A DNA stretch of 64,000 nt from Branchinecta lynchi (taxonomy: Eukaryota; Arthropoda; Branchiopoda; Anostraca; Branchinectidae). Below are positions 1 to 35,090 of the stretch, piece by piece (within the stretch, counting starts at the first letter, position 1; every line of letters starts with the position of its first letter). The stretch lies in assembly GCA_023053575.1 (NCBI GenBank), contig JAKZAP010000003.1, forward strand, positions 7,478,561 through 7,542,560. The letters run 5' to 3'. The notes beneath the pieces were generated by a model that saw only the letters and a program-made list of their open reading frames with translations, did not search any database and was not told the origin of the DNA. A program made the translations under genes and the position numbers.

Positions 1-1060
1 TAGCCTACCTTTCCACTTGGATTGTTTGTCAATTGTCATAGTGATCGGTAATAAACTAAAGTTTACGGATCATACAAACTCAGAGTTAAGCAAGCTTCAC
101 TTCGTGACAGTGGTTGGTGATGATGGTCATTTTTTGTGTGGGGGAGGGTCGCGAGGGATGCATGTTCAATCAGAATAGCGAATAGCTTTACCTCGGTGGT
201 TTCTTTTGAGCATGGTCATACAAGGCTCAAAACGCGCGGATTTCTCGGCTGAATGTGAATCTACTATTCTGCGAAAATCAGTGAAACGGAGTTATACTTT
301 CATCATAAAGTTGAAAAAATCTCAACTTTTCCGTCTAGAACTGAGGGTGTGCCAAAAATACTGTCAGGAATTCCAGTTATCGTTTGTTTACATCATGAAC
401 CGGTGCGGATGTTGTGATGTCGCTAAGCTAGTTTCAGCCTTTCTAGCCTTTTGGAAGTTGAAAGTACTAGTCTTTTGAAATCACAATTAACTTCGCTGAA
501 CAGATAATACGTCATGTGAACCCTTCTTGGTGATCACATGTTCGGTTTTAGTGGAAAATTCATTTATGAACACTCCACTCTTGCGGCCGCGATAGCCGGT
601 TTTCCGTTCTCGGTTTTCACCGTTTTATTTTGGCATTCTTATCTCGTGAACCATGACAGATGCTAATTTGAAACTTGGTGTACTTGTGGGCCTTGGGGTC
701 TACTTGTCACTTTTGGGATTCAACCCCCGATACACTCTCGGTTCAAATTGGTGACTAATGTTTCCTTTAAAGTTTAACCTAGAAAGGCTGTCATAGGACA
801 ATCTAGTTACCCATCACTTATTCACTTAAAACAGCTTGAAGAGCTGCTGAAAATGCGTTTCTTCGTTGTTCCGCTATTCACGAATAATTGTTTTTCAAAT
901 AGTGGAATTTCCATGTGATTTGTGGTACCTCTATGCGCTTGTATTTTTGTTGCACCCCGTACGAGAAAGATTTATTATTTTTCTTTTGTTCCGGCACTAA
1001 ACAGTCTTCACCAATCTCACCACTGCCCAACGAAAAGCTGTGTTTGTATTTAGATTAAAA
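1..1060. other. Non-coding stretch, 1-1060
   Basis: No exon recognised on either strand. 590-800 resembles the tandem units at 40.3-41.1 kb (CGTGAACCATGACAG, AAACTTGGTGTACTTGTGGG). The next XPD exon was looked for here and not found. Confidence 0.5.
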
Positions 1061-1066
1061 TTTCCC

Positions 1067-1158
1067 GAGTCATAGTAGAATTTGCGTTGTGGGGACCGAG
1101 TCATAGTAGAATTTGCGTTGTGGGGACCGAGTCATAGTAGAATTTGCGTTGTGGGGAC
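1067..1158. repeat. Three tandem 31-bp repeats
   Basis: GAGTCATAGTAGAATTTGCG plus TTGTGGGGACC is repeated three times at 1067, 1098 and 1129 with no differences, so it is recent. Confidence 0.95.
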
Positions 1159-1575
1159 GGCCGCATATATTCTGAACGTCATAACTAGAGCAGATAGTGG
1201 AAAATAAAAAATTCCCTTTGTAGAATCCTAATAATTCAGTATGTTTAATTAAATGAAACAAAAATTAGTTGGCTTTTCAGTTAAATTTTAAAGGCTTACC
1301 CCCGTTTTGCGAATTATGTGCAACTGGGCTCAGAGTAAATTGCCTGACCAAATTCGCAAACTTGCTAAACATGCCTGGTACTAAGGTGGAAATTTGGAAT
1401 GCGTGAACATCATTGTCCAGATGGGTCTTTGACCCACCCAAAGACCCATCTAGATGTATCTTTCGGTGTTAACCCCCCCCCCCCCCCACATCCAAACGCT
1501 GGTATTTGGGCCCATATTGACCAATGAATGTCAACGGCGAATGGTTATTGGGCTGTTCGTACACAATATATGATA

Positions 1576-2006
1576 CAGAGCTGAGCGAATCCGAATCCGG
1601 ATTTAGGTTCGAATCCAGGATTCGTCCTTCTGGCTGGATTGGAATCTTCTGGTTCTCAGGCTGGATTCGGTTTTGGACTCAGATTCCAAACCCTCAATCT
1701 CACGAATCCGCTCAAATTTCTATTCTACATCCGTTCAGCTTCCGTTTTCCCAATTTTTACGCAGTGGGCCACCAAATATGTTAAGTAATCTATCACACTA
1801 TCTGATTACCTGAAATATCAGTTCTTTTTGTCACCTCTGATTTTTAAACTATAACCTATGAACATGATTTAATTTTTGTTAAGGTCGGATTCGAATCTGG
1901 ATTCAATTTCGGATTCGAATCCTCAGCATGAAATGGTGGATTCGGATTCGTATCTAGCCCTGGATTCGGATTCGAATCCTTTCATGATCGGATTCGCCCA
2001 TCTCTG
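1576..2006. mobile_element. hAT-like non-autonomous element with GATTCGAATCC-rich ends, copy 1
   Basis: It is bounded by a perfect 8-bp duplication ATATGATA (1568-1575 and 2007-2014). Terminal repeats start CAGAGCTGAGCGAATCC and end GGATTCGCCCATCTCTG. The ends are rich in GGATTCGAATCC, itself palindromic. It is 431 bp with no coding capacity. The 8-bp duplication and CAG start fit the hAT superfamily. Confidence 0.8.
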
Positions 2007-2396
2007 ATATGATATACGTTTTACTTTTACACATCACGTTTGACCGCTTGCGCACTTATTCATATTGGACCCGAAGACGGCTGCTGCCACGAAGGGTCGG
2101 CGGAAAGCTGCAAAAGTAGTCTAAGACTTAGCTGACTACGTATCCATTTAGCTCAGTCAAATGCAATTCGCCGTCAGCTTGAGCGGAATAAATATTTACA
2201 GTATCTGAAGTTCCCATTTTTTGCTGTTGTTTCTACTATTGCTCAATATTTTTGATATCCGTGATCGCATCCACATTTCGCGTGGGTCACTGGTAAGGTT
2301 GACAAATTGGCCGCTTTTGGAATGTGGCATTTCGAAATGATGCAAATCTTGAGTTAAAAGATTTGTTGTACTGATAAGGCGGGTTTCCCCCAAAAA

Positions 2397-2610
2397 AACA
2401 GATTTGGCTGTTTAAACAGGTAAAAAAAAAACAGGAACAGGGCAAAACAGGATACACCAAAACAGAACAGAACAGGTGAGAAAAAAAACAGCTGGCTTCA
2501 AAACAGCTGTTCTGTTAAATTTGGGTCCCTGAAACAGAAAACAGTAAACAGTAAAACAGGAGGAAAAAAACAGAAACAGAAACAGAAAACAGGAACAGTG
2601 CCCATGCCTA
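2397..2610. repeat. AAACAG-rich low-complexity tract
   Basis: Repeated CAGAAACAG, AAAACAGG and GGAACAG over 200 bp in imperfect order, with one CAGCTGTTCTGTT inverted motif. Not coding. Confidence 0.85.
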
Positions 2611-2689
2611 AATGTACCTTCTTTTACGCTCTGGAGGTACGATCTCTACCTCTGCTAATCTCTTTTTTATAACTTTCCTTTTCAGGGCT

Positions 2690-3127
2690 TACTGAACTCC
2701 ACTGTATTGTTTGTCACTAACCCACTCTACATCTGTGAAATGCGAGACTACTTTTCGGGTTCTTTATAACAATTCATTCCGGCGGCTACATGGTCTACCT
2801 TGGAACTGTAGTGCTTCCGGGATTTTTGTCGGTGAGGGTCTTCCTTCTTTTGGGGAACTCAGGCGTCGGTCTATCTTCTCTCTTCAGACCCGGATCCTTC
2901 GGTCCAGTAATCCACTCCTTGTGATTCTTTCGGGCCTAAACATGCGGCTATCCTTACCTGTGTGGATGGCATGGAACCGTGAGCTGTATTCAGTATTTGA
3001 TGTTGGGTAGCTTATTGTTTTTATATTTTTGCCCACACCCATTGTTAGTTGTTAATATTTATTGTTAGTTGTTTAGTATGGCCCAAGCTGGCCGTTTTAT
3101 TAGATTAAATAAATAAATAAATAAATA
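2690..3127 (+). mobile_element. LINE 3' end: reverse-transcriptase C-terminal region with (AAAT)n tail
   Basis: The frame 2711-3010 contains YNNSFRRLHGLPWNCSASGI then F-V-G-E-G-L-P-S-F-x-E-L-R-R. This is the cysteine-motif region found after the RT domain of CR1/L2/Jockey-type non-LTR elements. It ends in a stop, a short UTR and an (AAAT)n tail at 3103-3127. It sits in the XPD intron after exon 9, antisense to XPD, and is 5'-truncated. Confidence 0.8.
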
Positions 3128-3199
3128 TAACTCCTGCACCATATCGTGCCGTGCCTCTTTTTAGTCGATCCCGCTGATCTCGAATGTGGAGATTCTCAC

Positions 3200-28512
<25,313 letters not shown>

Positions 28513-28698
28513 TTTTTTTAAATTGTTAGAATGTCGTCAAACACGGTGTTCCTGACATTTAAAACTGCGATGCGCCTAACGATACATAGAGTTAAAAGCC
28601 GTGCCTGCAAGAAAAGATATCCATAGAGCTTAAAGGTTTCCATGGAAATGGGAATTGGAACAAAAACTTGGTTGGATGAGTGTGGGCTTTGAGAGGTG
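28513..28698. promoter_or_regulatory. Bidirectional ATG-to-ATG interval between XPD and CDK20
   Basis: Only 186 bp separate the proposed XPD start (minus strand) from the CDK20 start (plus strand), so both 5' UTRs and both core promoters should lie here or overlap. I see no clear TATA box at the expected distance on either strand; it resembles a TATA-less housekeeping-type promoter. This depends on the XPD exon 1 call. Confidence 0.55.
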
Positions 28699-28884
28699 AT
28701 GGAGAAATACAAAGTTCAAGGAACGATTGGTGAAGGTACTCATGGTGTTGTTCTCAAAGCCAAGTCAAAACTCAATATGAAATGGTATTCGTTAAAAAGG
28801 GTTCGAATCTCAGCACTGAAGAAAGAATTCCCGGTGAAAGTGTGGAGAGAAATTTCAACCATGGAAGCTGTAAAATCGGAATAT
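28699..28884 (+). CDS. CDK20: CDK20 exon 1
   Basis: It covers 62 codons with the glycine-rich loop GEGTHGVV, VAIK-equivalent YSLK and the helix-C glutamate WREI. The donor is TAT|GTAAGT. The ATG is preceded by AGGTG and followed by G, a fair initiation context. Confidence 0.9.
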
Positions 28885-31466
28885 GTAAGTATAAATCCAA
28901 GTTTTACCTTCAAGATTTTATTTTTGGATTCTGAACAGCCGTTTTCGTCGAGACGAATCGGAAGATGAAGCAGGGCCCAAAACGTCTGGAATTCCGGCAT
29001 GTTGGACACACCGGATTCGAGGTGTCTGGAAGGTGCCTTTGAGGGATTCCATTCTGGGAGCATAAAAAATAGGCAAGAGTACGAAGAAAGGGAGAATGAC
29101 TAACAGTTGCGATTGGGATACAAAAGATAATTGAAATGCGAAGGGGAAATGTTAAAGGTTAGCAAAAGTAGCAAAAATTAGCTGTCATCGTTATCAAGAA
29201 AATCTCGAACGATTGGTTTGATTGCGCGAAAGCCCCTTCTGCGTGCTGAATTACAACTTCGACCATTCGAAATTTTCTAACCTGATTTCTTTTACAGACT
29301 TTGAAGTTGGTCGAATGGTTTAGTCAGAGATCAGCAGTTGTGTTAGTGACGGATCTAATGGCGGGAGACTTGAAAGATTTGATGCAAACAAAGAAGATCA
29401 GTCAGTCTTCCATTAAGAGATACAGCGCCATGTTACTCTCTGGCGTGGCACATCTACATTATCTAAATATCATACACAGGGTAAGGGTATAGGTACAGTT
29501 GTAATGGTCAATTTTTCAGGTTACCTATAGAGTATTTAACCATATAAAGCACGTTGTCTGCCCCTAAGATATTGCATTATTCTGTAATCACTTGAATCTC
29601 GGTATTAAAATAAGAGCCAATCACAAAGGGAAGTATACACATTTTGCTGCGTTCCAAGTTTTCTTAAACCTAAACCTAAATGTTAGGCTACATTCTTTGC
29701 AAACTAATATGACAGGCTTGATGATGAGTGAGACATCGTATTTCTTATTCACAGCTTGCACAGAGGTAGCTTCTTCCTGTCAAGCGGAGCTTCTTCCAGC
29801 CGGGCCGGGTAGCGATCAAAGCCGTCTGCTCTACTCACGAATCCCAACCAGGGCACGAATTAACGTATCTAGCTCTGTGTTTATCCTAGGACTTAAAGCC
29901 TTCCAACCTTCTCATCTCGTATTCCGGAACTCTCAAAGTTGCGGACTTTTCCCTCTCACGTGAATTAGAAGAAACAACGGACAAGACAGTTCGTCTTTTA
30001 AGTCACAAGGTGGCCTCCAGGTGGTATCGCGCTCCCGAACTACTGCTTGGATCCCAGACCTATGGATTCGAAGTCGATACCTGGGCCATTGGATGTATTT
30101 TTGTCGAGATGCTAAATAACGCAGCATTGTTTACGGTAAGCCTTTCGCTTATTATAATTTTATAGATAATAGAACCCTATACGATACCAGAATCACTCCC
30201 TTATATTTCCATGTGATTTGTTTGAATTAACGAGAATAATAATAAATAATATGAATCAACAGAAAATACTTAATCGCCTAAAAGATTCCTACCGTATCCG
30301 TAATGCACTTTAAACTACTGATAGATACAGCAGTAACCAGTTTCATCAAAAATATCTTATTCTCTTCGAGAGTCATTGTGCTCACAGACGGACAACTTTT
30401 ACGAAGTCATAGATATCCCTCCACTTACTTTTGGGGATCCCAAAAATTTGCTGCATCGTCAGTTAAACTTTAAAAGTTCAGCCTAGTTTCAAAGTATTCA
30501 ACTATCGTAAACTAGTAGTTAGGATGTAGTATATCGTGCTAGTTGTGACAAGTCAAGAGAATTGCAGTACTTTTCTCGGGCAAACCACATTGCGATTTAA
30601 AACTTCGATTTCAAGTGCAATCGACTCTACAAAGCAAACATTTTCTTGCAATTCATTCCAGGGAGAATCGGATGTAGAGCAGATTGGCCTGCTCGTTCAG
30701 TACCTAGGCACACCAACCGAAGAAAATTTTCCAGAAATGACTGTTTTTCCCGACTACGGAAAAGTAACATTCCCCAAAGTCAAGCCACAGAGACCCAAAG
30801 ACTTCATCAGAACCGGGACACCACTTGCGAGACATCTAGCGATGGGATTTTTAAAGTACAGCGGAAGGAAAAGGAGCAAATGCTTGGAGGTAAGTGTTTA
30901 GGCCGCAAGAGTGCAGCGCGAAGTAATCGATGCCGAGACTCGAACAAACCCATAGACCCCATAGCGCCAGGTGGTAGCGGAGTAGAATTACGTCACTTCC
31001 GTATGGGAAAAGTCGGATTTTTTAAATTTTGAAAATAAGGAAATCCCATGGACACGAATAAAGTTATATGGCTATGGGGTGCTCTAAATCCCTAACTCAC
31101 CTGGTTTCTTATCTGGTTCAGTTTTGTCACCATCGTTGCTTCCGCATGGGAAAAAGTCGGATTTTGTAAGTTTTGAAAATAAGGAAATACCCATGGACAC
31201 GAAGAAAGTTATACGGTTATAGGGTGCTGTAAATCCCTACCTTAACCGGTGTCTTATCTAGTTCAAATCAAGTTAGCAGAAATTCTCAGGAATGCTCGTG
31301 CCTCAGAGATCGGAAGAATAGACAAAAATTTCACTCTGTTTAGCGTCTTAAAACATGATTCCTCTTATAGGCACTCATCCATCCCTACTTCTTCGAACCA
31401 CCGGAGCCGGAGCTCCTTTCAAAACTACAAGTACCAAAACGCAGACAGGTTCGACATTTTTATTGA
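28699..31466 (+). CDS. CDK20: CDK20/CCRK-like cyclin-dependent kinase, complete, 5 exons, 312 aa, DFS instead of DFG
   Basis: Exons are 28699-28884, 29298-29480, 29890-30135, 30662-30889 and 31371-31466. All junctions are GT-AG in phase 0, and the stop is TGA. It starts MEKYKVQGTIGEGTHGVV (Gly-rich loop). It has the beta-3 lysine K33, helix-C E51, HRD Asp 124 with the intron falling between R and D, N129, VADFSLS with Asp 142, and SRWYRAPELLLG. CDK20 marks include the short helix-C region FPVKVWREI, WAIGCIFVEMLN, GESDVEQIGLLVQYLGTP and the end ALIHPYFFEPPEPELL. The family length is about 340; this one is shorter at the C-terminus. CDK20 acts in cell-cycle and ciliary (Hedgehog) control in other animals. 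The Gly of DFG is Ser here, so activity cannot be assumed. It could be a divergent CDK7/CDK20-clade member, but CDK20 fits best. Confidence 0.88.
29298..29480 (+). CDS. CDK20: CDK20 exon 2
   Basis: It covers 61 codons: hinge region VVLVTDLMAGDLKDLMQ and catalytic-loop lead-in MLLSGVAHLHYLNIIHR. The acceptor TTTTACAG and the donor AGG|GTAAGG are clear. Confidence 0.9.
29890..30135 (+). CDS. CDK20: CDK20 exon 3 (catalytic and activation loops)
   Basis: It covers 82 codons starting DLKPSNLLISYSGTLKVADF, then SLSRELEETT in place of G-L-A-R, SHKVASRWYRAPELL, and FEVDTWAIGCIFVEML. The acceptor is TATCCTAG and the donor is ACG|GTAAGC. The DFS codon (GAC TTT TCC) reads directly from the sequence. 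Confidence 0.92.
30662..30889 (+). CDS. CDK20: CDK20 exon 4
   Basis: It covers 76 codons: GESDVEQIGLLVQYLGTPTE, the CDK-insert-like P-E-x-x-x-FPDYGKVTFPK, and helix FLKYSGRKRSKCLE. The acceptor is ATTCCAG and the donor GAG|GTAAGT. Confidence 0.9.
31001..31275. repeat. Tandem duplication of about 140 bp in CDK20 intron 4
   Basis: Blocks starting at 30998 (TCCGTATGGGAAAA) and 31141 (TCCGCATGGGAAAA) share most of their sequence, including TTTGAAAATAAGGAAAT and CCATGGACACGAA. Confidence 0.85.
31371..31466 (+). CDS. CDK20: CDK20 exon 5 (terminal)
   Basis: It encodes ALIHPYFFEPPEPELLSKLQ and a basic tail VPKRRQVRHFY before TGA. It joins exon 4 exactly as ...KCLE-ALIHPYFF, the family's kinase-end helix. 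The acceptor is CTCTTATAG. It was missed by long-frame scans because a longer shifted frame overlaps it. Confidence 0.87.
   Translation, partial: ALIHPYFFEPPEPELLSKLQVPKRRQVRHFY
31459..31464 (-). terminator. Probable polyadenylation signal of the secreted-protein gene
   Basis: AATAAA on the minus strand lies 43 nt beyond the TAA stop. It overlaps the final codons and stop of CDK20 on the other strand, mirroring the CDK20 signal. Confidence 0.5.
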
Positions 31467-31506
31467 TATCAGAAACTTCATCGTCAATGTACAGAAATTA
31501 TAATAA

Positions 31507-32058
31507 TTAAATTTTTCCAATAAAGAACTCCATTTCCGCTACTGGCTTCGCTGGTCCGAAGCTAAACCCACCAGCTGGCCCGGGTAGGAGGGAGGAGGGG
31601 CCAAAAGAGGATCCGAAAACGGGCGAGGCGTCGATTCCTCCACCGAATCCAGCAGCGCCGATGGGTACTGTAGCCCCGCCCACTGCTCCATTCAGTCCTG
31701 CTGCTCCGCCCAGTCCCATCGCTCCACCAAAGTTGCCACTAAACCGGTTTCCGATGATCGGTGAAACCGGAATGGCGTTGGAGAATGACGTTGGGAACCC
31801 AGCGGGGGCTGCCATCTGTGGGACGAACACGGGCTGAGGGCCGGGGATAAAGGCTGGCAAACCAAGAGCAGGGCCAGGAACTGCCGAAACTACCGGACTT
31901 GGTGCTGAGGAGAATCTGGAGAACGGCACAAATGATCCAACATCACCTGTGGTGCTAGAAGTCTTTTTGAAGCCAGCAGCTGCTTTGACTGCTCGAGACC
32001 GACGGAGGGGAGCAGCGGCAGCCATCGCTAAAATGGCTAGGAAGACGAGTTGATTTGC
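31507..32058 (-). CDS. Secreted-protein gene exon 2
   Basis: It covers 183 codons plus TAA. The acceptor follows TATTTCTTCCAG. The exon begins in the signal peptide (A-N-Q-L-V-F-L) and carries the whole mature protein. Confidence 0.8.
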   Translation of the reverse strand, partial: ANQLVFLAILAMAAAAPLRRSRAVKAAAGFKKTSSTTGDVGSFVPFSRFSSAPSPVVSAVPGPALGLPAFIPGPQPVFVPQMAAPAGFPTSFSNAIPVSPIIGNRFSGNFGGAMGLGGAAGLNGAVGGATVPIGAAGFGGGIDASPVFGSSFGPSSLLPGPAGGFSFGPAKPVAEMEFFIGKI

Positions 32059-32832
32059 CTGGAAGAAATAACTATATACAGCACTACTCCAAAGTAAGAT
32101 TGTTCCTGCCTACCCGCTTAGTTGTTGGCTAAGCGGGTTTCAAAGGACTATGCTCTTCTTCACATTAGTAGGGTTGCACAGTTGGTCTCATACGATTTGT
32201 ATCGCACTTGGTGATGAAGAGGGGTAGAAAGCATCAAAAGGAATTACAGCGCTGTAGTTTTCTAAGTATTAAGATACTGATACACTGCTCTCCTAAGTGA
32301 GGTTCTTGACAGCAATGACAGTAGATTGTCCACTTCCGAGTTGCTCGACCTATCATTTCTGAAAATGGTATATTTCTCCCTAAAATGTCCGATTTAACTG
32401 GAAACATTTGTGAAAGAAAGACAAATACTAGATGGCTGACAACAGCTAAATGATAATTAAATGAACAAGACCTAATGGAATCACGATGGGGAATATGTTT
32501 GAATTGATCACAGAAAAAACTTATGTCTATTAAGTATGCTCCCAGACTCCAAAACGGAAAAAAAAAAAAATCTCCTCTGAATGTACGGCAACAGGGACTC
32601 TCTGCCAACTCCTCCTTTTGAGGAATATCGTACTAATAGATAGACAGACAAACCCGTCCCCAACGTCGTGAGTTCCCAATAAAGTAAGGGCGGGACTTGT
32701 TACTGCATCATCCCCAGTATTACTCATAACTTCTCATACAAATTTGACAGATCAATAATTTAAGGCAAAACAACGAGTGTTGAACTGGTTAAACCTTATA
32801 TCTTTTAGATATAAAATAAAATTACTTACCAT
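31507..32832 (-). CDS. Small secreted Gly/Ala/Pro/Ser-rich protein, 184 aa, 2 exons; family unknown
   Basis: Coding exon 1 is just ATG (32832-32830), directly followed by GTAAGT. Exon 2 is 32058-31507 after TTCCAG, phase 0. Joined, the start is MANQLVFLAILAMAAAAP, a textbook signal peptide with cleavage near A17. A basic RRSR site at 20-23 could be cut by a furin-type protease. The mature part is low-complexity: PG, FGP, GG and AA runs, and I see no Cys, Trp, Tyr or His. It ends EMEFFIGKI. The composition recalls extracellular structural or matrix proteins (cuticle, silk, shell, egg coat), but no family is recognised and no role is claimed. Exon 2 alone is an open frame of over 180 codons in a GC-rich stretch unlike its AT-rich surroundings. 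With the TATA box and splice sites this supports a real gene. Confidence 0.8.
31519..31524 (+). terminator. CDK20: Probable CDK20 polyadenylation signal AATAAA
   Basis: AATAAA lies 53 nt past the CDK20 stop codon, on the plus strand. It falls inside the last codons of the oppositely oriented secreted-protein gene, so CDK20 mRNA 3' ends are expected to overlap that gene's coding sequence. Confidence 0.55.
32830..32832 (-). CDS. Secreted-protein gene coding exon 1 (ATG only)
   Basis: The sequence AATT-ATG|GTAAGTAAT puts the start codon as the last three bases of the first exon. The intron is 771 bp. The join adds the hydrophobic signal core from exon 2, which otherwise lacks an upstream in-frame Met. 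Confidence 0.7.
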
Positions 32833-32887
32833 AATTCTTTTTGTATAACTTGTTGTATTGCTTCTGTGGCCACCGAATCTAATCTGC

Positions 32888-32918
32888 TGAATATGGTTAA
32901 AAGAGATCAGTATTTATA
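32888..32918 (-). promoter_or_regulatory. TATA box (32918-32911) and initiator (A at 32888) of the secreted-protein gene
   Basis: TATAAATA lies on the minus strand with an initiator-like TTCAGC whose A is 30 nt downstream, the canonical spacing. The resulting 5' UTR would be about 55 nt. A TATA promoter fits a strongly or tissue-specifically expressed secreted protein. Confidence 0.6.
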
Positions 32919-32919
32919 G

Positions 32920-34700
32920 TGACGACCAGCTGAGACGCTTTGCTTAATCCGATATAAGTAAGCGTGTCCCCATTGGGAACGTAAGTTTGGATGCTCCCAA
33001 TTCCCAAACGGCAGTGAGTGAGAAGTACCGTCTGCTTTGCTTCATAGCGAAGGGAATGCACCCTAACGAGCGAAAATGGATGTTCCTTACCTTCATCAGA
33101 AAGTTAAAACGAAGAACTTGACATGCCGAGATGTAAGACTTTCGATTTCGAGACTGAATTATGGGCGTTTGGTCAATATGCTAGGCTTGGATGAGTTTCT
33201 TGATTGGTTAAAAAGAGTTTTAGAACCAAGTATACTCGGAATTGAGACTTCGAAATTTGCTATAAAAAAGGAGTTTAACATCTTATTGGTCGGGCTATGA
33301 CGTAAAGATGAAACCGACCAATAGAACGCGAGATTTGGTTTTGTCGTAAAAGTTTGAAGTCTTCTAAAGAACACATTTCTTAACGAAACTATATGCAGTG
33401 TATTAATGTGAAACTATGTGCATATGTAACAATGTGTATCAAAAATGACCGAAAAATTTGTTCAAGTACGTGCAAGCTTGGAAACGGCAAACGCCCTCAA
33501 TTTAGTATCGACGTTGAAAGTTCTATACGTCGCAATGTTAACTTTTTTGTATTGTGCTTTTTCGGTTTTCTTCTGGTTGGTTGTATTAGTGTAGGCAACC
33601 TACCCGACAAAAACGGATTTGAGTCAATATTGTCAGTATACTGACCATAGGAAGCCAGGCTTTGACTCGAATGTGGACGAACTAGCCATGAGGAAGTGAG
33701 ACTTCTATTTATTTGAACTCACCCACGTCCAGCAAGTGCCATATAAACCTTCAAAAACCAAGATGAACAGCAGTACATTAATAAAAAAAACTATCCAAAC
33801 CGGGGGAAAATTGCAAAACAGCAACTTCTCCCACGAAGAAAAAATTGGGAGCGTCAGCCTCACGTGCAAAGCACGTGTTCAAATACTCACGAATACGCTT
33901 GTGCAGAGAAAATGCGCCTTTAATTTCTGATTAAACTTTGCTCAAAAATCAGACACGTCATTTCTGGGGGAGGGGGCTAGCTTTCCAAGGGAGACAAAAG
34001 CTACCCATGGAAAATCATAAAATCTGCAAAAAAAAAGTGATCTGAGACCTTTTACAGACGAGGTAATGACCCGGAACGCCCCCCCCCCCCAGATTTTCAC
34101 GAAAAATGTGATTAAACAGCCAAGAAAACTGGGGAAACGTTTCCAACCACTTACAAGGTTTGTAACTGGTATATACGCAAAACCAGCGTACCTAAACATA
34201 GCTCCCAAGTTGGCATAACCAGAGAAAAAATAATTTCATTCGCTTTATCATCCCCCCCCCCCCGTTATTTCTTTCCGAATTGTCCATTCTATCTTGAAAA
34301 CTAATCCCGATTACTCAGGGGGGGGGGGCGATGTCCACTCCGTCCCATCCAGCCGCAACACTCTTGGCCGCGATATCTATTCCTGTTCTCTAATAGGATA
34401 GGGGGGGGGGGGGGATGATCATGCTATCCAGAACCGAATATACTAATCCTCAGCGTCAATTCCTAGAACATTCCATGTGTTCCGGTTAACCAGACGAGAA
34501 GACTATTTTCGTCTGCTTTACTCCCACTACTTTCTATTGTCCCATTCAAATGATTCCTCTTCGAGTTTATTAAACTGTTTTCAACCCATAACTCAGTCCC
34601 ATCATTTCAAGTCCCAAAATTTTAATATTTTCCAATGCTTTCCCGATTACGACTATAACGACCTCATTTGGCATCTCGTAACGGAAAATAACTGTCATCG
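32920..34700. other. Intergenic stretch upstream of the secreted-protein gene
   Basis: Several open frames of 60-90 codons but none recognised. G or C tracts at 34080, 34250, 34319 and 34400. The upstream regulatory region of the secreted-protein gene should lie in the first few hundred bases. Confidence 0.4.
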
Positions 34701-34946
34701 AACCGTTATGGATGAGAAGAATTAGGCAAGGGATTGGCAGTTAGCCTGTTATGGAACCGCCAATAGGCTGTAAATAATTGACGAAGAACGGACGTAAATG
34801 CTACCGATGGAACGGGATGTACGGATTGGGCAAATGTCGGATAGAATTGTGAGGGCACGTGACGTAAACGAATGGCAAGGGAGTCTCCGATATTCTTTAC
34901 CTTATACTTTTCTCGACTGTTTTCAATTTCCTTCTTTCTCTTTTTT

Positions 34947-35090
34947 ATGGCACTTGCCTTCCGGCCAAGTGCCATATACCGATCACTTTTCCGTCGGTCT
35001 GTCGCTCGGTCGGTGGGTGAGTCCGATGTTTGCGAGTTAGGGTACTTCCAGATGTGCTAGGACGATGAAACGACCAAACGGGTCATGGAG
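34947..35090 (+). mobile_element. Family A terminus with hairpin, truncated
   Basis: The hairpin is at 34947-34975 (ATGGCACTTG, loop, CAAGTGCCAT), then ATACCGATCACTTTTCCGTC, GGTCGGT and TTCCAGATGTGCTAGGACGA, then unrelated sequence. Confidence 0.65.

Noticed and set aside
1524..1784. Frame with SESESGFRFESRI
   Set aside because: It is the GATTCGAATCC-rich end of a hAT-like element, as is the frame at 17776-18170.
2196..2393. Minus frame as the missing downstream XPD exon
   Set aside because: No resemblance to the expected SCMDAS or SGTLSPLD segments of XPD.
28518..28712. Minus frame overlapping the CDK20 start as an upstream XPD exon
   Set aside because: It ends at a stop before the ATGAA|GTAAGT and is not in frame with XPD; likely 5' UTR.
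33076..33300. 74-codon plus frame MDVPYLHQK
   Set aside because: No recognised domain and overlapped by another frame; could be chance in single-copy DNA.
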